Positions 9,120 through 18,519 of a stretch of 40,486 bases of DNA are shown here, one piece after another (within the stretch, counting starts at the first letter, position 1; every line of letters begins with the position of its first letter). Source of the DNA: Stenomitos rutilans HA7619-LM2 (GTDB lineage: Bacteria; Cyanobacteriota; Cyanobacteriia; Leptolyngbyales; Leptolyngbyaceae); contig JAHHIE010000062.1 in the NCBI GenBank assembly GCA_019358945.1, positions 1 through 40,486 on the forward strand, in the 5' to 3' direction. The position numbers and the translations under genes were made by a program. The notes below the pieces were generated by a model that was not told where the DNA came from, did not search any database, and was given only the letters and a program-made list of their open reading frames with translations.

Positions 9120-9542
9120 ATGCCACGTTTGCACTCCAAAGGTTCCTGGTTTTTAAACTATCGGTTGGTGCTGTTAGTCAGCATGGCGATCATTGTGCCG
9201 ATCGGGTATGTCATTCGCTTCGCTCCCAACCCGACCTTCGCATGGTTAAATGATGCGATCGGCAGCCTTGCCTACGAAATTTTCTGGGTTTTGCTCGCGG
9301 CTTTCTTCTCACCGCGCACATCCTCACGGGCGATCGCGATCGGTGTTTGCCTGGTGACTTGCGGCTTAGAGTGGCTTCAGCTTTGGCATCCACCATTTTT
9401 AGAAGCAGCACGCGCTACTTTAGCAGGGCGGCTCATTCTAGGCAATACCTTTAACTGGTTGGATCTTCCGCCTTACGTCATCGGCAGTGGTCTGGGTTGG
9501 CTGTGGGCGCGATCGGCTCAATGGGTGACGCGGAGGGAGTGA
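9120..9542 (+). CDS. DUF2809 family membrane protein
   Basis: The 140-residue protein has about four hydrophobic segments. The characteristic stretches are LVLLVSMAIIVPIGYVIRFA, NDAIGSLAYEIFWVLLAAFF, GVCLVTCGLEWLQLWHPPFL, RATLAGRLILGNTFNW and YVIGSGLGWLWAR, which match DUF2809 (VanZ-like small membrane proteins). Function is unknown. The last base of the stop codon is the first base of MITE-like element B, so insertion may have altered the original 3' end. Confidence 0.8.
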   Translation: MPRLHSKGSWFLNYRLVLLVSMAIIVPIGYVIRFAPNPTFAWLNDAIGSLAYEIFWVLLAAFFSPRTSSRAIAIGVCLVTCGLEWLQLWHPPFLEAARATLAGRLILGNTFNWLDLPPYVIGSGLGWLWARSAQWVTRRE

Positions 9543-9643
9543 TACCGATTTAAAGAATGACGGCTACAGATCAATCGGTGGGTAGGGGCAAGGCAATGCC
9601 TTGCCCCTACAGGATGTGTCGCATTTTCAATTCAAATTGGTAT
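9542..9643. mobile_element. MITE-like element B, copy 1
   Basis: A 102-base element with short terminal inverted repeats (ATACCGATTT ... AAATTGGTAT) around a perfect internal palindrome, GTAGGGGCAAGGC / GCCTTGCCCCTAC. The copy at 22917-23018 has the same length and differs, by eye, at one base near the right end. Ends of the form TA-CC...GG-TA would suit a TA-targeting (IS630/Tc1-like) transposase, but that is inference. It begins at the DUF2809 stop codon. Confidence 0.85.
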
Positions 9644-9689
9644 GAGAGGATGCAGAAGGTGCGAGGGCAGTTTTGAGTTGATTAAGCAA

Positions 9690-9799
9690 TTAGCGGTCAG
9701 CTATCAGCAGTTAGCGGTCAGCTTTTTTAGCCTTTAGCCTTTCCCCTGCCTCCCTTGCTTCCCCTGCCTCCCCTGCCTCCCCTGCTTCCCTTGCTTCCT
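9690..9799. repeat. GGTCAGC repeats and CCCCTGCCTCC pyrimidine tract
   Basis: Two AGCGGTCAGC copies (9691-9722) are followed by a pyrimidine-only tract (about 9741-9799) of tandem, slightly varied CCCCTGCCTC / CCCTTGCTTC decamers. Such tracts are common intergenic filler in filamentous cyanobacteria. The units are too short and have no spacers, so this is not a CRISPR array. Confidence 0.7.
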
Positions 9800-9887
9800 T
9801 ACCAAGCAAGCTGCTTTAGACTATGGATTGCAGCCTTATGAATTAGAGTCGTCTTGCTCCAATCTCAACGCTGCGATCGCACATCAT

Positions 9888-9927
9888 TTAAATAGATATA
9901 AATAGATAAATTAAATAGATAAATAGA
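9888..9927. promoter_or_regulatory. AAATAGATA direct repeats upstream of the formaldehyde dehydrogenase gene
   Basis: Four near-copies of AAATAGATA lie in a short AT-only stretch ending 15 bases before the dehydrogenase start, with GGAGC acting as a ribosome-binding site just after. The repeats could supply the -10 region or bind a regulator, but no specific factor can be named. Confidence 0.4.
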
Positions 9928-9941
9928 CTTGGAGCAACGTT

Positions 9942-11051
9942 ATGGATGTCAAAGCTGCTGTCGCGCTCGAAGCAGGCAAACCCCTCAGTATCGAAACCGT
10001 GCAGCTTGAAGGCCCTAAAGCAGGCGAAGTGCTGGTGGAAATTAAAGCGACTGGCGTTTGTCATACCGATGCCTACACGCTCTCTGGTAGTGACCCTGAG
10101 GGGCTGTTTCCTGCCATTCTGGGGCATGAGGGCGCGGGTGTTGTTGTAGACGTTGGTGCAGGCGTCACATCGCTCAAACCAGGCGACCATGTCATTCCTC
10201 TGTACACACCCGAATGTCGCCACTGTGAATACTGTTTAAGTCAGAAAACCAATCTGTGTCAGGCAATCCGCTCTACTCAAGGGCGAGGTGTGATGCCGGA
10301 TGGTGGTAGTCGGTTTTCGATCGACGGCAAACCGCTTTACCACTACATGGGCACCTCCACGTTTGCCAACTACACTGTGCTGCCCGAAATTGCCGTCGCC
10401 AAAATCCGCGAAGACGCGCCGTTTGAAAAGGTCTGCTATATCGGCTGTGGCGTTACAACTGGAGTTGGTGCCGTCATCAACACCGCAAAGGTCGAGCCAG
10501 GAGCGAATGTCGTCGTCTTTGGGCTGGGTGGCATTGGGCTAAACGTCATTCAAGGTGCCCGCATGGTGGGTGCCAATATGATTGTGGGCGTAGACCTGAA
10601 CCCCAAAAAGAAAGCCCTGGCTGAAAAGCTGGGCATGACGCATTTTGTGAATCCCAGTGAAATTGAAGGCGATTTGGTCGCGCATTTAGTCGAGCTGACG
10701 AAGGGTGGCGCTGACTATAGCTTTGAATGCATTGGCAATGTCAACGTGATGCGTCAAGCGCTGGAATGCTGCCACAAGGGCTGGGGCGTGAGCGTCATCA
10801 TTGGTGTGGCAGGGGCAGGGCAAGAAATCAGTACTCGCCCGTTTCAACTGGTGACGGGTCGCGTGTGGAAGGGCAGTGCGTTTGGTGGCGCAAGAGGCCG
10901 CACCGATGTCCCTAAGATTGTAGACTGGTATATGGACGGCAAAATCAATATTGATGATTTGATCACAAATGTGATGCCCGTTGATCGTATCAACGAAGCC
11001 TTTGACCTAATGCATAGCGGTGAGGGCATTCGGACGGTGATTACGTTTTAG
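9942..11051 (+). CDS. frmA: S-(hydroxymethyl)glutathione dehydrogenase (class III alcohol dehydrogenase)
   Basis: This enzyme oxidises S-hydroxymethylglutathione, formed from formaldehyde and glutathione, to S-formylglutathione with NAD, and can also act as S-nitrosoglutathione reductase. The 369-residue product is full length. The catalytic zinc site is Cys40 (TGVCHTDAY) with His62-Glu63 (GHEGAG). The structural zinc cysteines are 92, 95, 98 and 106 (ECRHCEYC...NLC). The Rossmann motif is [10 protein letters not shown], and the C-terminal [10 protein letters not shown] and [20 protein letters not shown] are typical of class III. No S-formylglutathione hydrolase gene is adjacent, although the two often pair. 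Confidence 0.95.
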   Translation: MDVKAAVALEAGKPLSIETVQLEGPKAGEVLVEIKATGVCHTDAYTLSGSDPEGLFPAILGHEGAGVVVDVGAGVTSLKPGDHVIPLYTPECRHCEYCLSQKTNLCQAIRSTQGRGVMPDGGSRFSIDGKPLYHYMGTSTFANYTVLPEIAVAKIREDAPFEKVCYIGCGVTTGVGAVINTAKVEPGANVVVFGLGGIGLNVIQGARMVGANMIVGVDLNPKKKALAEKLGMTHFVNPSEIEGDLVAHLVELTKGGADYSFECIGNVNVMRQALECCHKGWGVSVIIGVAGAGQEISTRPFQLVTGRVWKGSAFGGARGRTDVPKIVDWYMDGKINIDDLITNVMPVDRINEAFDLMHSGEGIRTVITF

Positions 11052-11120
11052 CAGAAGCCATCAAGTATGGATGGTTCGACCATAAAGTGAGCAGCTATGA
11101 CGATCGCAACACCTAAACAA

Positions 11121-11224
11121 GACTTACGCAAATTCTCGCAAAACTGCCCCCCGGCCCCCAACTTTGGGAGCAAGCACTTAAAGTCCCCCAAAGTTGGGGG
11201 ATTTAGGGGGCAACTGCGTAAGTC
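11121..11224. mobile_element. MITE-like element C inside the Uma2 pseudogene
   Basis: A 104-base insertion flanked by the inverted repeat GACTTACGCA (11121-11130) / TGCGTAAGTC (11215-11224). Within it is a second inverted repeat, CCCCCAACTTTGGG / CCCAAAGTTGGGGG. The length is not a multiple of three, so it shifts the host gene's frame. A related half-element starting GACTTACGCAAA is at 13198. Confidence 0.8.
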
Positions 11225-11400
11225 CTGCTAAAGTTACTTTACAGGCATTCTTGCAGTTGCCTCATATTGAGGAATCATCCTCTTGGGAATACATTAATGG
11301 CGAGGGAGTGCAAAAGCCGATGGGTGTTGGTAAACACAGTCTGTTGCAGAAAGGTTTGATCGCAGCGATCGATCAGGCACAGACGGGCTATGAAGCCTTG

Positions 11401-11451
11401 CCATAGACGCTATTGCACCTACCCTTCGGGAAGCCGCAATAGCGTCTATGG
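11401..11451. repeat. 51-base palindromic insertion inside the Uma2 pseudogene
   Basis: CCATAGACGCTATTGC (11401-11416) and its exact reverse complement (11436-11451) flank a 19-base loop that itself contains CCCTTCGGG. It lies precisely where the conserved Uma2 sequence between EALP and GNRSIVPDV should continue. It is a dispersed-palindrome type repeat of unknown mobility. Confidence 0.8.
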
Positions 11452-11793
11452 CAACCGTTCCATTGTGCCAGATGTGGTGGTCATTGCTAAAAACCACCTG
11501 CCACTGGATGAAAGTGGCGATAGAAGCAGCGCTGGTATTGAGTTTGCTCCACCCTGGGTGATTGAAATTCTCTCTCCGGCTCAAAGCCAAACGAAGGTCA
11601 CTGGCAACATGCTCCACTGTCTTCGGCATGGCAGTCAGTTAGGCTGGTTGCTTGATCCCCACGAGCGGTCAATCCTGGTCTACCAGCCCGATCGCTTGCC
11701 AGAGTTACTCTTTGGCAGCGATCGGTTGACTGCACTGGACGGCGTAACCTTGTCGTTAGCCGTTGAGACAGTTTATGGCTGGTTACAACGAAA

Positions 11794-12753
11794 CTAGACT
11801 CTAGCCTTGCGTCGTTTGGGCACAGGCGCTTGGGCAACGGCTTCCTTCGATGATGGCTTTCGTCCAGGCTTGCCTTTGATGCTGGTTTCGCGCTCAAGGC
11901 TGTTTTTAGCAGCCGCTTTAGGGCGACCACGCTTAGGTTTTGCTGGCGCTGGAATTGATTCTGTTGTAGCCTCTTTGGATGATGAGGGTGCCGGAGCGTT
12001 GATCGGGGTTGGTTCAGCAGGTGTTGCTTCGTCAGCCGATGGTTCAGAGGCGATCGAGGCAGGCGTATCGGTAATTTTTGCAGCAGTGGCTTTACCTGCT
12101 TTAGCGGCTTTCCCGATTTTAGCTAATCGTCTTGCGGCTGAAATGTAGTTTCTCAAGGTAGAAGCGCTAATCTTGGCACCGTGACTTGTCAAAATTTCAG
12201 CGAGGTCATCATACGATTTTCCTTCTTTCAACACGGCGCTCAGAAGTTCGTGCTGTTGCTCAATGACCGTGCGCGAGGTGAGCTTGGCGGTCGCCTGATC
12301 AGACAGAGCGCTGATGAGCTTCTCGGTGGCACTACCGGGTGTGGCGCTGCTGGCGGTGGCATTCGTTGACGGCTTTGCTTTAGTTGCTTTCGCGGTTGCG
12401 GTTGATTCTGAGGGTTTGCGACCGTTCTTCTTCCGTCCATCAGGTTTTACAACTGGTTCAGCGATGGTTTCAATAGGGGCATCCTGGCTTTCGATCGCCG
12501 TCGTTGGAATGGTGTTGGTTTCAATCGCAGGCAACAACAGCGCTTGAGCCGTGTCTTGTTTGCGCCAATCATCAAACGAAGGTAAACCTGCAATGTGCAA
12601 ATGGCGAATTTGCTCTCGCAATACTTCATCGGAATTACGGAGCGTTGCTTCGCAGACAAATTTGAGGTATTGATACTCAATCTCAGCGAGAGCGACTTCG
12701 ACATCGACGGTCTGAAACGAAATTTTTCTGAAGGCTGTGAAATCTTGAACCAC
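11794..12753 (-). CDS. AT-hook, histone-like DNA-binding protein
   Basis: The 319-residue protein starts with a folded domain of about 75 residues (MVQDFTAFRKISFQTVDVEV, LREQIRHLHIAGLPSFDDWR). Then comes a linker containing DGRKKNGRKP, and a helical domain at about residues 140-215 with an HTH-like piece, SYDDLAEILTSHGAKISAST-LRNYISAARR. The Ala/Pro/Lys-rich tail carries two classic AT-hooks, KPKRGRPK and KGKPGRKP. This layout suggests a nucleoid- or minor-groove-binding protein. The middle domain resembles short plasmid-transfer (TraK-like) HTH segments, a resemblance too weak to name the protein by. Its stop overlaps the Uma2 pseudogene by 4 bases. Confidence 0.75.
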   Translation of the reverse strand: MVQDFTAFRKISFQTVDVEVALAEIEYQYLKFVCEATLRNSDEVLREQIRHLHIAGLPSFDDWRKQDTAQALLLPAIETNTIPTTAIESQDAPIETIAEPVVKPDGRKKNGRKPSESTATAKATKAKPSTNATASSATPGSATEKLISALSDQATAKLTSRTVIEQQHELLSAVLKEGKSYDDLAEILTSHGAKISASTLRNYISAARRLAKIGKAAKAGKATAAKITDTPASIASEPSADEATPAEPTPINAPAPSSSKEATTESIPAPAKPKRGRPKAAAKNSLERETSIKGKPGRKPSSKEAVAQAPVPKRRKARV

Positions 12754-13079
12754 GATTATCTCCTTTACACGTTAACGAGGATGGTTGAAATTGTTTGCTG
12801 CCAGCGCATGTGAAAATTCAATACGCCACAATCCAAAGATGTTGCTACAGGTCCACTTCCCAAAAAAAAGGCTTTCAGTCTACTCAAATGGGTTTTCCTC
12901 TCGTCACCGTATGGAGCCTCCATCGGTCAAGAAACGCCCGATCGCGAAATGAATGTTATGCACCAAGCTTAGAAACGTTCTACATCTACTGACGTTATAC
13001 TGCCTGTGGCTTGAGGTTGATGCAAAATTTTTAGCCAATTTTGCGATCGCACCACAGAACTTAGTCAACATTTGATCAA

Positions 13080-13115
13080 ATTGCCCAATTCTGGTCGATT
13101 GCCCAATTCTGGTCG
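13080..13115. repeat. Exact 18-base tandem duplication
   Basis: ATTGCCCAATTCTGGTCG occurs twice head to tail with no spacer. It probably arose by replication slippage; a paired binding site is possible. Confidence 0.85.
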
Positions 13116-13197
13116 TAGAACTTCAATGATTGAGCAAGTAAAAACGCCGATGAAGGTATGCCGACACGTTTGTTAGACTCTGGCATAGCTTTATTAA

Positions 13198-13276
13198 GAC
13201 TTACGCAAACCTCGGAGGTTTTAACCACAAATGAGGCGTCGTTACCCAATGTAGCCGTTTAAACCTCCGAGGTTTT
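13198..13276. repeat. Half-element with twin AAACCTC(G/C)GAGGTTT palindromes
   Basis: The segment starts with GACTTACGCAAA, the terminal sequence of element C, but I find no matching TGCGTAAGTC on the right. It contains two 15-base palindromes, at 13207-13221 (AAACCTCGGAGGTTT) and 13261-13275 (AAACCTCCGAGGTTT), which can also pair with each other. It looks like a truncated dispersed repeat. Confidence 0.65.
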
Positions 13277-13332
13277 GGTCAAACCACGTCAATCCTGTTT
13301 GTGCGATCGCACCTCAACCTACTTTAATCATC

Positions 13333-13869
13333 ATGCGAATTTCACCTGTCTTATTTTTACCGCCAGTCTTGGTGTTATCGGGATCGTCTGCGATCGCCAA
13401 CGACGATCGTCCCGCTTCGCCTCAACCCGCTATCGTCTCGCCCACTCTCGCACCACTCACGATCGAGTCACTGGCAGGAACGTATACCCTTGATGATGAA
13501 GAGCGATGGGTAGCCACGAGATTAGAAGAGATGCAAAAAGACGGGCTGGATGATGAAACCTTAAAGTCAATGGAAATACTTCTAAGGCGGTCGTTCATCA
13601 CAAGCAAAGTCACGATCGCCGCAGATGGCAAGTTTGAATTTCAGGAGTTAGATTTCAAGGCAGACGGACAAGTCAAGCATGACAGCGACAAATTCATTTT
13701 GACCATTGACCTAGCCAAACTCATCAAAAGGACAGACGGTTCAACTAACCCTCTCAAATGTACCAAGTGCTGTACATTCACTTTAAATGTTTCAGCCGAT
13801 GGGCAAAAGTTACTACGCTACGATTTCAAAAAGTCTTCCAAACTCCTGCGCGTCTATGTGAAGCGGTAA
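13333..13869 (+). CDS. Exported protein of unknown function
   Basis: The 178-residue protein has a signal peptide (residues 1-23, MRISPVLFLPPVLVLSGSSA-IAN) and a Pro-rich linker. A compact domain follows from about residue 40, beginning IESLAGTYTLDDEERWVA and including ITIAADGKFEFQELD-like beta strands and a CTKCC cluster near residue 144. The pattern LAGTY...G.F.F.......G suggests a lipocalin-like or META-like beta-barrel domain, an inference from shape only. It is followed by 499 bases without a large gene before chlL. Confidence 0.6.
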   Translation: MRISPVLFLPPVLVLSGSSAIANDDRPASPQPAIVSPTLAPLTIESLAGTYTLDDEERWVATRLEEMQKDGLDDETLKSMEILLRRSFITSKVTIAADGKFEFQELDFKADGQVKHDSDKFILTIDLAKLIKRTDGSTNPLKCTKCCTFTLNVSADGQKLLRYDFKKSSKLLRVYVKR

Positions 13870-14128
13870 CGCAACTGTTACGAAAAGGATACAGGTTGGC
13901 AAGTTGTCACTATTTTTAATAAAAGAGTGGTTTGCGGCGATCGAATCCCGTTGAGTCAGCCGCGACAAATAGATGATTGCCTGGGTTTCAGTAGGTCGAT
14001 CGCCGCTCAGTAACGCTTACGGTGCTGCTGATCCCTTCTAGGGAGGCTATGAGAGCGATGAATGGGCACGTGGTGGAGGGGCGATCGCAGCAAAATTCCG
14101 CCAGAGCAAACATTTCAGCGGTGTTTTC

Positions 14129-14156
14129 TTGATTGTCTTTTGTTCCGTTTTATATA
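14129..14156 (+). promoter_or_regulatory. Candidate sigma-70 type promoter upstream of chlL
   Basis: TTGATT (14129-14134) and TATATA (14151-14156) are separated by 16 bases, in an AT-rich stretch about 210 bases upstream of the chlL start. It could drive both the small ORF at 14210 and chlL. The boxes are common by chance in AT-rich DNA. Confidence 0.35.
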
Positions 14157-14209
14157 AAAAGCAAAGTTAAAACTGATTAAGCGATCGTTTTAGAAATTGA
14201 TAGGGCTTT

Positions 14210-14314
14210 ATGCTTGCTGAGAAGGCTCTGGTAAATTTAGACGGGTTCATCGTTTGTTTAGCAAGTCTGTTCATTGTTGGTGGCGCTTTCCTTTGCGATC
14301 GAGTTGCCCAATAA
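14210..14314 (+). CDS. Possible 34-residue single-span membrane peptide upstream of chlL
   Basis: The ATG at 14210 opens a 34-codon frame ending TAA-TGA, 54 bases before chlL. The peptide has a charged N-terminus (MLAEKALVNLDG), a clean hydrophobic segment (FIVCLASLFIVGGAFLC) and a polar end (DRVAQ). That shape is typical of small thylakoid subunits, but I do not recognise it as any known psb, psa or pet peptide, and the ribosome-binding site is weak (AGGG). It could be a chance frame. Confidence 0.3.
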   Translation: MLAEKALVNLDGFIVCLASLFIVGGAFLCDRVAQ

Positions 14315-14368
14315 TGACTTCAACGACCAGCGGCATTAGCCCACGACACGATTAGGAGACTAACTAGA

Positions 14369-15235
14369 GTGAAACTCGCAGTTTACGGCAAAGGCGGCAT
14401 TGGCAAATCCACGACAAGCTGCAACATCTCAGTCGCACTGGCGCGTCGTGGCAAAAAAGTTTTGCAAATTGGGTGCGACCCCAAACACGACAGCACCTTC
14501 ACGCTCACAGGGTTCCTCATCCCCACCATCATCGACACCCTGCAAGAAAAAGACTATCACTACGAAGATGTGTGGTCTGAAGATGTCATCTATAAAGGCT
14601 ATGGCGGCGTGGATTGCGTCGAAGCAGGTGGACCTCCCGCAGGCGCAGGCTGTGGCGGCTACGTGGTGGGCGAAACCGTCAAGCTGTTGAAAGAACTCAA
14701 CGCCTTTGATGAATACGATGTCATTCTGTTTGACGTGCTGGGCGACGTGGTGTGCGGTGGCTTTGCCGCTCCCCTCAACTATGCTGACTACTGCATGATC
14801 GTCACCGACAACGGTTTTGATGCGCTGTTTGCAGCCAACCGCATTGCGGCTTCTGTGCGCGAAAAAGCCCGTACTCATCCCCTCCGTCTCGGTGGCCTCA
14901 TCGGCAACCGCACGTCCAAGCGCGACCTGATTGACAAGTACGTTGAAACCGTGCCCATGCCCATTTTGGAGATTTTGCCGCTGATTGAAGACATTCGCGT
15001 GTCGCGGGTGAAGGGCAAGACGCTGTTTGAAATGGCAGAAACCGATCCGTCACTCAACTATGTGTGTGACTACTACCTCAACATTGCGGATCAAATTCTG
15101 GCGCGTCCCGAAGGTGTTGTTCCCAACGATACACCCGATCGCGACCTGTTCGCCCTTCTCTCTGACTTCTACCTCAACCCTGCCAAACCACCTACGCGAA
15201 CAGAATCAGAAGAATTAGATCTGATGATGGTCTAA
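14369..15235 (+). CDS. chlL: Light-independent protochlorophyllide reductase, iron protein ChlL
   Basis: ChlL is the ATP-dependent, NifH-like electron donor of dark-operative protochlorophyllide reductase, passing electrons to ChlN-ChlB so chlorophyll can be made without light. The 288-residue product has the P-loop GKGGIGKST at residues 8-16. Cys95 (GAGCGG) and Cys129 (DVVCGG) bridge the [4Fe-4S] cluster between two subunits. Start is GTG at 14369, with a TAGGAGA ribosome-binding site 10 bases upstream and [13 protein letters not shown] as the expected first residues. chlN follows after one small gene; chlB is not in the window. Confidence 0.98.
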   Translation: MKLAVYGKGGIGKSTTSCNISVALARRGKKVLQIGCDPKHDSTFTLTGFLIPTIIDTLQEKDYHYEDVWSEDVIYKGYGGVDCVEAGGPPAGAGCGGYVVGETVKLLKELNAFDEYDVILFDVLGDVVCGGFAAPLNYADYCMIVTDNGFDALFAANRIAASVREKARTHPLRLGGLIGNRTSKRDLIDKYVETVPMPILEILPLIEDIRVSRVKGKTLFEMAETDPSLNYVCDYYLNIADQILARPEGVVPNDTPDRDLFALLSDFYLNPAKPPTRTESEELDLMMV

Positions 15236-15238
15236 GGG

Positions 15239-15302
15239 GCAGTTTTGAGTTATGAGTTATGAGTTACGAGTTAGCGAACCAACTCAAAACTCAAAACTTA
15301 CT
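15239..15302. repeat. GAGTTATGAGTTA-type repeat between chlL and DUF5331 gene
   Basis: Tandem GAGTTATGAGTTATGAGTTA is followed by AACTCAAAACTCAAAACTTA, roughly its inverse, so the RNA can fold. It fills almost the whole 72-base spacer and leaves little room for a ribosome-binding site for the next gene. It is a common cyanobacterial low-complexity intergenic repeat. Confidence 0.6.
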
Positions 15303-15307
15303 TCCCC

Positions 15308-15736
15308 GTGAACACTGAGCAAATTCGCCAATCGGTGCGAGAAAAATGGTTGACCTACTACGCCGAAAATCGCCAATGGCTGTCGAGACTGGGTGTATGG
15401 GTCAACTGCGATGGACAACGCCGTCCCTCCTCTGGTTTTATTTTGGCAACCCTCTCAGTGTTGGAACCACGTTTGGCGCAACTGTTACCCCTGGTGGTCG
15501 ATCTAAGCAGTAACCCCGATCGCATCGTCATGGCACTGGGACTCAACTTCAACCCTGAAGACCAGCTAGACAAACTGGCAGCCACCAGCGGTACCACCAG
15601 CGATCCTAAAAATGGCTCCCGTAAGCTACTGCCTGCTGGCTTAAATGAGATCAACATTCAAGCCAGTCAAATTCCACTTAAAGCGCCTGCTGAAATGGAT
15701 GAAGACTGCCGTGGCTCCCGCGATCGCCGTGATTAA
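15308..15736 (+). CDS. DUF5331 protein between chlL and chlN
   Basis: This encodes 142 residues beginning (GTG start) MNTEQIRQSVREKWLTYYAE, then NRQWLSRLGVWVNCDGQRRP and SSGFILATLSVLEPRLAQLL. From memory this is the DUF5331 protein commonly found next to chlN in cyanobacteria. It has no cofactor motif and no membrane segment. Its conserved position suggests a link to dark-operative protochlorophyllide reductase, perhaps assembly or regulation, but this is inference. No good Shine-Dalgarno is visible, so translation may be weak. Confidence 0.75.
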   Translation: MNTEQIRQSVREKWLTYYAENRQWLSRLGVWVNCDGQRRPSSGFILATLSVLEPRLAQLLPLVVDLSSNPDRIVMALGLNFNPEDQLDKLAATSGTTSDPKNGSRKLLPAGLNEINIQASQIPLKAPAEMDEDCRGSRDRRD

Positions 15737-15838
15737 TCCTCCACTATCTTCTGTACGGGCGGGTTTGTGAATCCCTTTTGCTAGTAATCAGTTTGATTTC
15801 TAAAACCGCCCCTACCAACTATTAACAATTCCTTCTAG

Positions 15839-17260
<1,422 letters not shown>

Positions 17261-17287
17261 GTAAGCTTGAACCATCAATGACTGAAG

Positions 17288-17316
17288 CAGGGTTGGCAAG
17301 GCTGACCCTGTTTTTA
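17288..17316 (+). terminator. Rho-independent terminator after chlN
   Basis: CAGGGT (17288-17293) pairs with ACCCTG (17305-17310), with an extra internal GGC/GCT pairing, followed directly by TTTTTAG. It lies 28 bases after the chlN stop codon and probably ends the chlL-DUF5331-chlN transcript. Confidence 0.75.
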
Positions 17317-17396
17317 GCGCTGTTCTTTCTACCGTGACTGAAAATCGTTTTGCTCCTTCAACCAAGCCTTGATTAATAAATTTGAAAGCAGCTTAA

Positions 17397-18281
17397 TCAT
17401 CCTTTCTTAGCTATTAAAGCCTCAAACAATTCATGCAACCTATTCATCACTAATTGCAAATTAAAAAAATCAACATAGCAATCAGGAATGCTGTCTGAGT
17501 GTCTAATTGGTTTAGAGTCAGACTGTGAATTTAAGTATCTAAATGAAGTGGAGCCAGGATCTATTCTATGGAAATCAATTAAGCGCTCTTTGATCCAAAA
17601 GGGAAACTTTTCACCGTACTTAACTTCTATTCTTGCCACAAGCGTATCTATAGAATGCTCGCTTCCATCCTTATTAAAATCGTAGTCGCCTACTATTTTT
17701 AGATATAACTCAATGGAATGCCTGTACAGAAAAAATATAGGATAGGCAAGATCGTATGGTAACGGACTAAGCTTAACCTGTCTAACCAATTCATCCGCAG
17801 CAGCTTTATAACTCCTTGCAACCTCAACTTGATGGAATTTAGAAGCCATATCGCCTATTATTATTCCTCTAGTCCACGCTTCTTCGCCCTCGTAGTAGTT
17901 TTCCGTATTTAGCAAATCTTGGAATATGGGAGTATTCAGATACTGGAACTCGGTATAAATTTCCTCATCTTGCCTTCCTGAACATAAAAGCGAATCTATA
18001 TGTTCGTAGTCTGGATCTTCGTCCCAGTAGTAGTAAACAACGGCTAAAACTCTTAAGTCTGATTGTGTAAACAAACGAGCTTTTCCTTTAGCAGGATTAG
18101 CAAAATCACTAAGATGTTGCTTAAACTCGAATGCCCACTTTTTAACGAGTTCTTTATCTATCTCAAATACTTTAGCTACTTCTGATACGTTTCTCATGTC
18201 TTCATACTTTCTGATCTTTGGATGTAGAATTATACTGATCAAGGCTATAGCAGTCAAAAATTCTGGGTCACTTGAAATCAT
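17397..18281 (-). CDS. MerR-like HTH plus HEPN-like domain protein, AT-rich
   Basis: The 294-residue protein has an N-terminal DNA-binding-like region at about residues 30-100: NVSEVAKVFEIDKELVKKWA then KARLFTQSDLRVLAVVYYYW, the layout of a MerR-type HTH. The C-terminal region, about 145-290, is helical with AYPIFFLYRHSIELYLKIVG, typical of HEPN-like proteins, and Arg233-Leu-Ile-Asp-Phe-His238 matching the R-x4-6-H ribonuclease motif. A toxin or abortive-infection RNase with a built-in DNA-binding domain is possible, but no antitoxin gene is adjacent. The gene is clearly AT-richer than its neighbours, suggesting transfer. A start at Met29 (MRNVSEV) is also possible. Confidence 0.6.
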   Translation of the reverse strand: MISSDPEFLTAIALISIILHPKIRKYEDMRNVSEVAKVFEIDKELVKKWAFEFKQHLSDFANPAKGKARLFTQSDLRVLAVVYYYWDEDPDYEHIDSLLCSGRQDEEIYTEFQYLNTPIFQDLLNTENYYEGEEAWTRGIIIGDMASKFHQVEVARSYKAAADELVRQVKLSPLPYDLAYPIFFLYRHSIELYLKIVGDYDFNKDGSEHSIDTLVARIEVKYGEKFPFWIKERLIDFHRIDPGSTSFRYLNSQSDSKPIRHSDSIPDCYVDFFNLQLVMNRLHELFEALIAKKG

Positions 18282-18349
18282 CAGGTAAAGCTAGCACTAA
18301 CCTGGTAACACCTTTCACTAATTTAAGGGCTATGTCAGAATAAGGGTAG

Positions 18350-18519
18350 ATGTATTCTCTAACCACTCAACAAGCTCTAAAAGCAGTCAAAGCTTATCGA
18401 CATTATTGAGACATCACATTACTTCGGTTCGATCCTCTTACTGGCGATGTCTGTATTCTGGCTGGGGATAACATTGAAACTAGCATTGATTCAAGATGGA
18501 CGCTGGGAGTTTTCTAATG
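18350..18519 (+). pseudogene. Decayed DUF6888-like gene
   Basis: A frame from the ATG at 18350 (MYSLTTQQALKAVKAYRHY) is stopped at 18407-18409 by TGA, continues as LLRFDPLTGDVCILAGDNIE, and after a one-base shift gives LIQDGRWEFSND. The pieces LxRFDPLTGDVxILAGDxIE and DGRWEF are typical of the small DUF6888 proteins that precede DUF6887 genes. The frame breaks mark it as inactive unless there is a sequencing error. It runs directly into the DUF6887 start. Confidence 0.6.

Larger units (their letters stand above)
11097..11797 (+). pseudogene. Uma2-family (PD-(D/E)XK-like) gene broken by two repeat insertions
   Basis: The original gene began MTIATPKQ at 11097. It resumes after a repeat insertion as AKVTLQAFLQLPHIEESSSW, EYINGEGVQKPMGVGKHSLL, QKGLIAAIDQAQTGYEALP, then after a second insertion as GNRSIVPDVVVI, PPWVIEILSPAQSQTKVTGN, MLHCLRHGSQLGWLLDPHER to the stop. 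These are the normal consecutive blocks of a cyanobacterial Uma2 (DUF820) protein, including the nuclease-like PDxxx...E-I-x-S core. The insertions at 11121-11224 and 11401-11451 shift frame and replace the expected ELRCTF-like piece. The end overlaps the convergent AT-hook gene by 4 bases. Confidence 0.8.
12754..13332. other. Intergenic region with repeats, no gene seen
   Basis: This 579-base gap lies between the AT-hook gene and the secreted-protein gene, which diverge. It has the tandem duplication and the palindromic repeats annotated separately. Short open frames here lack ribosome-binding sites and family-like sequence. Promoters for both flanking genes are expected but not identifiable. 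Confidence 0.4.

Noticed and set aside
9741-9799. CRISPR-like repeat array
   Set aside because: Ten-base pyrimidine units without spacers; no cas genes or other arrays in the window.
14429-14878. 149-codon minus-strand frame inside chlL
   Set aside because: Shadow of chlL with no ribosome-binding site or domain.
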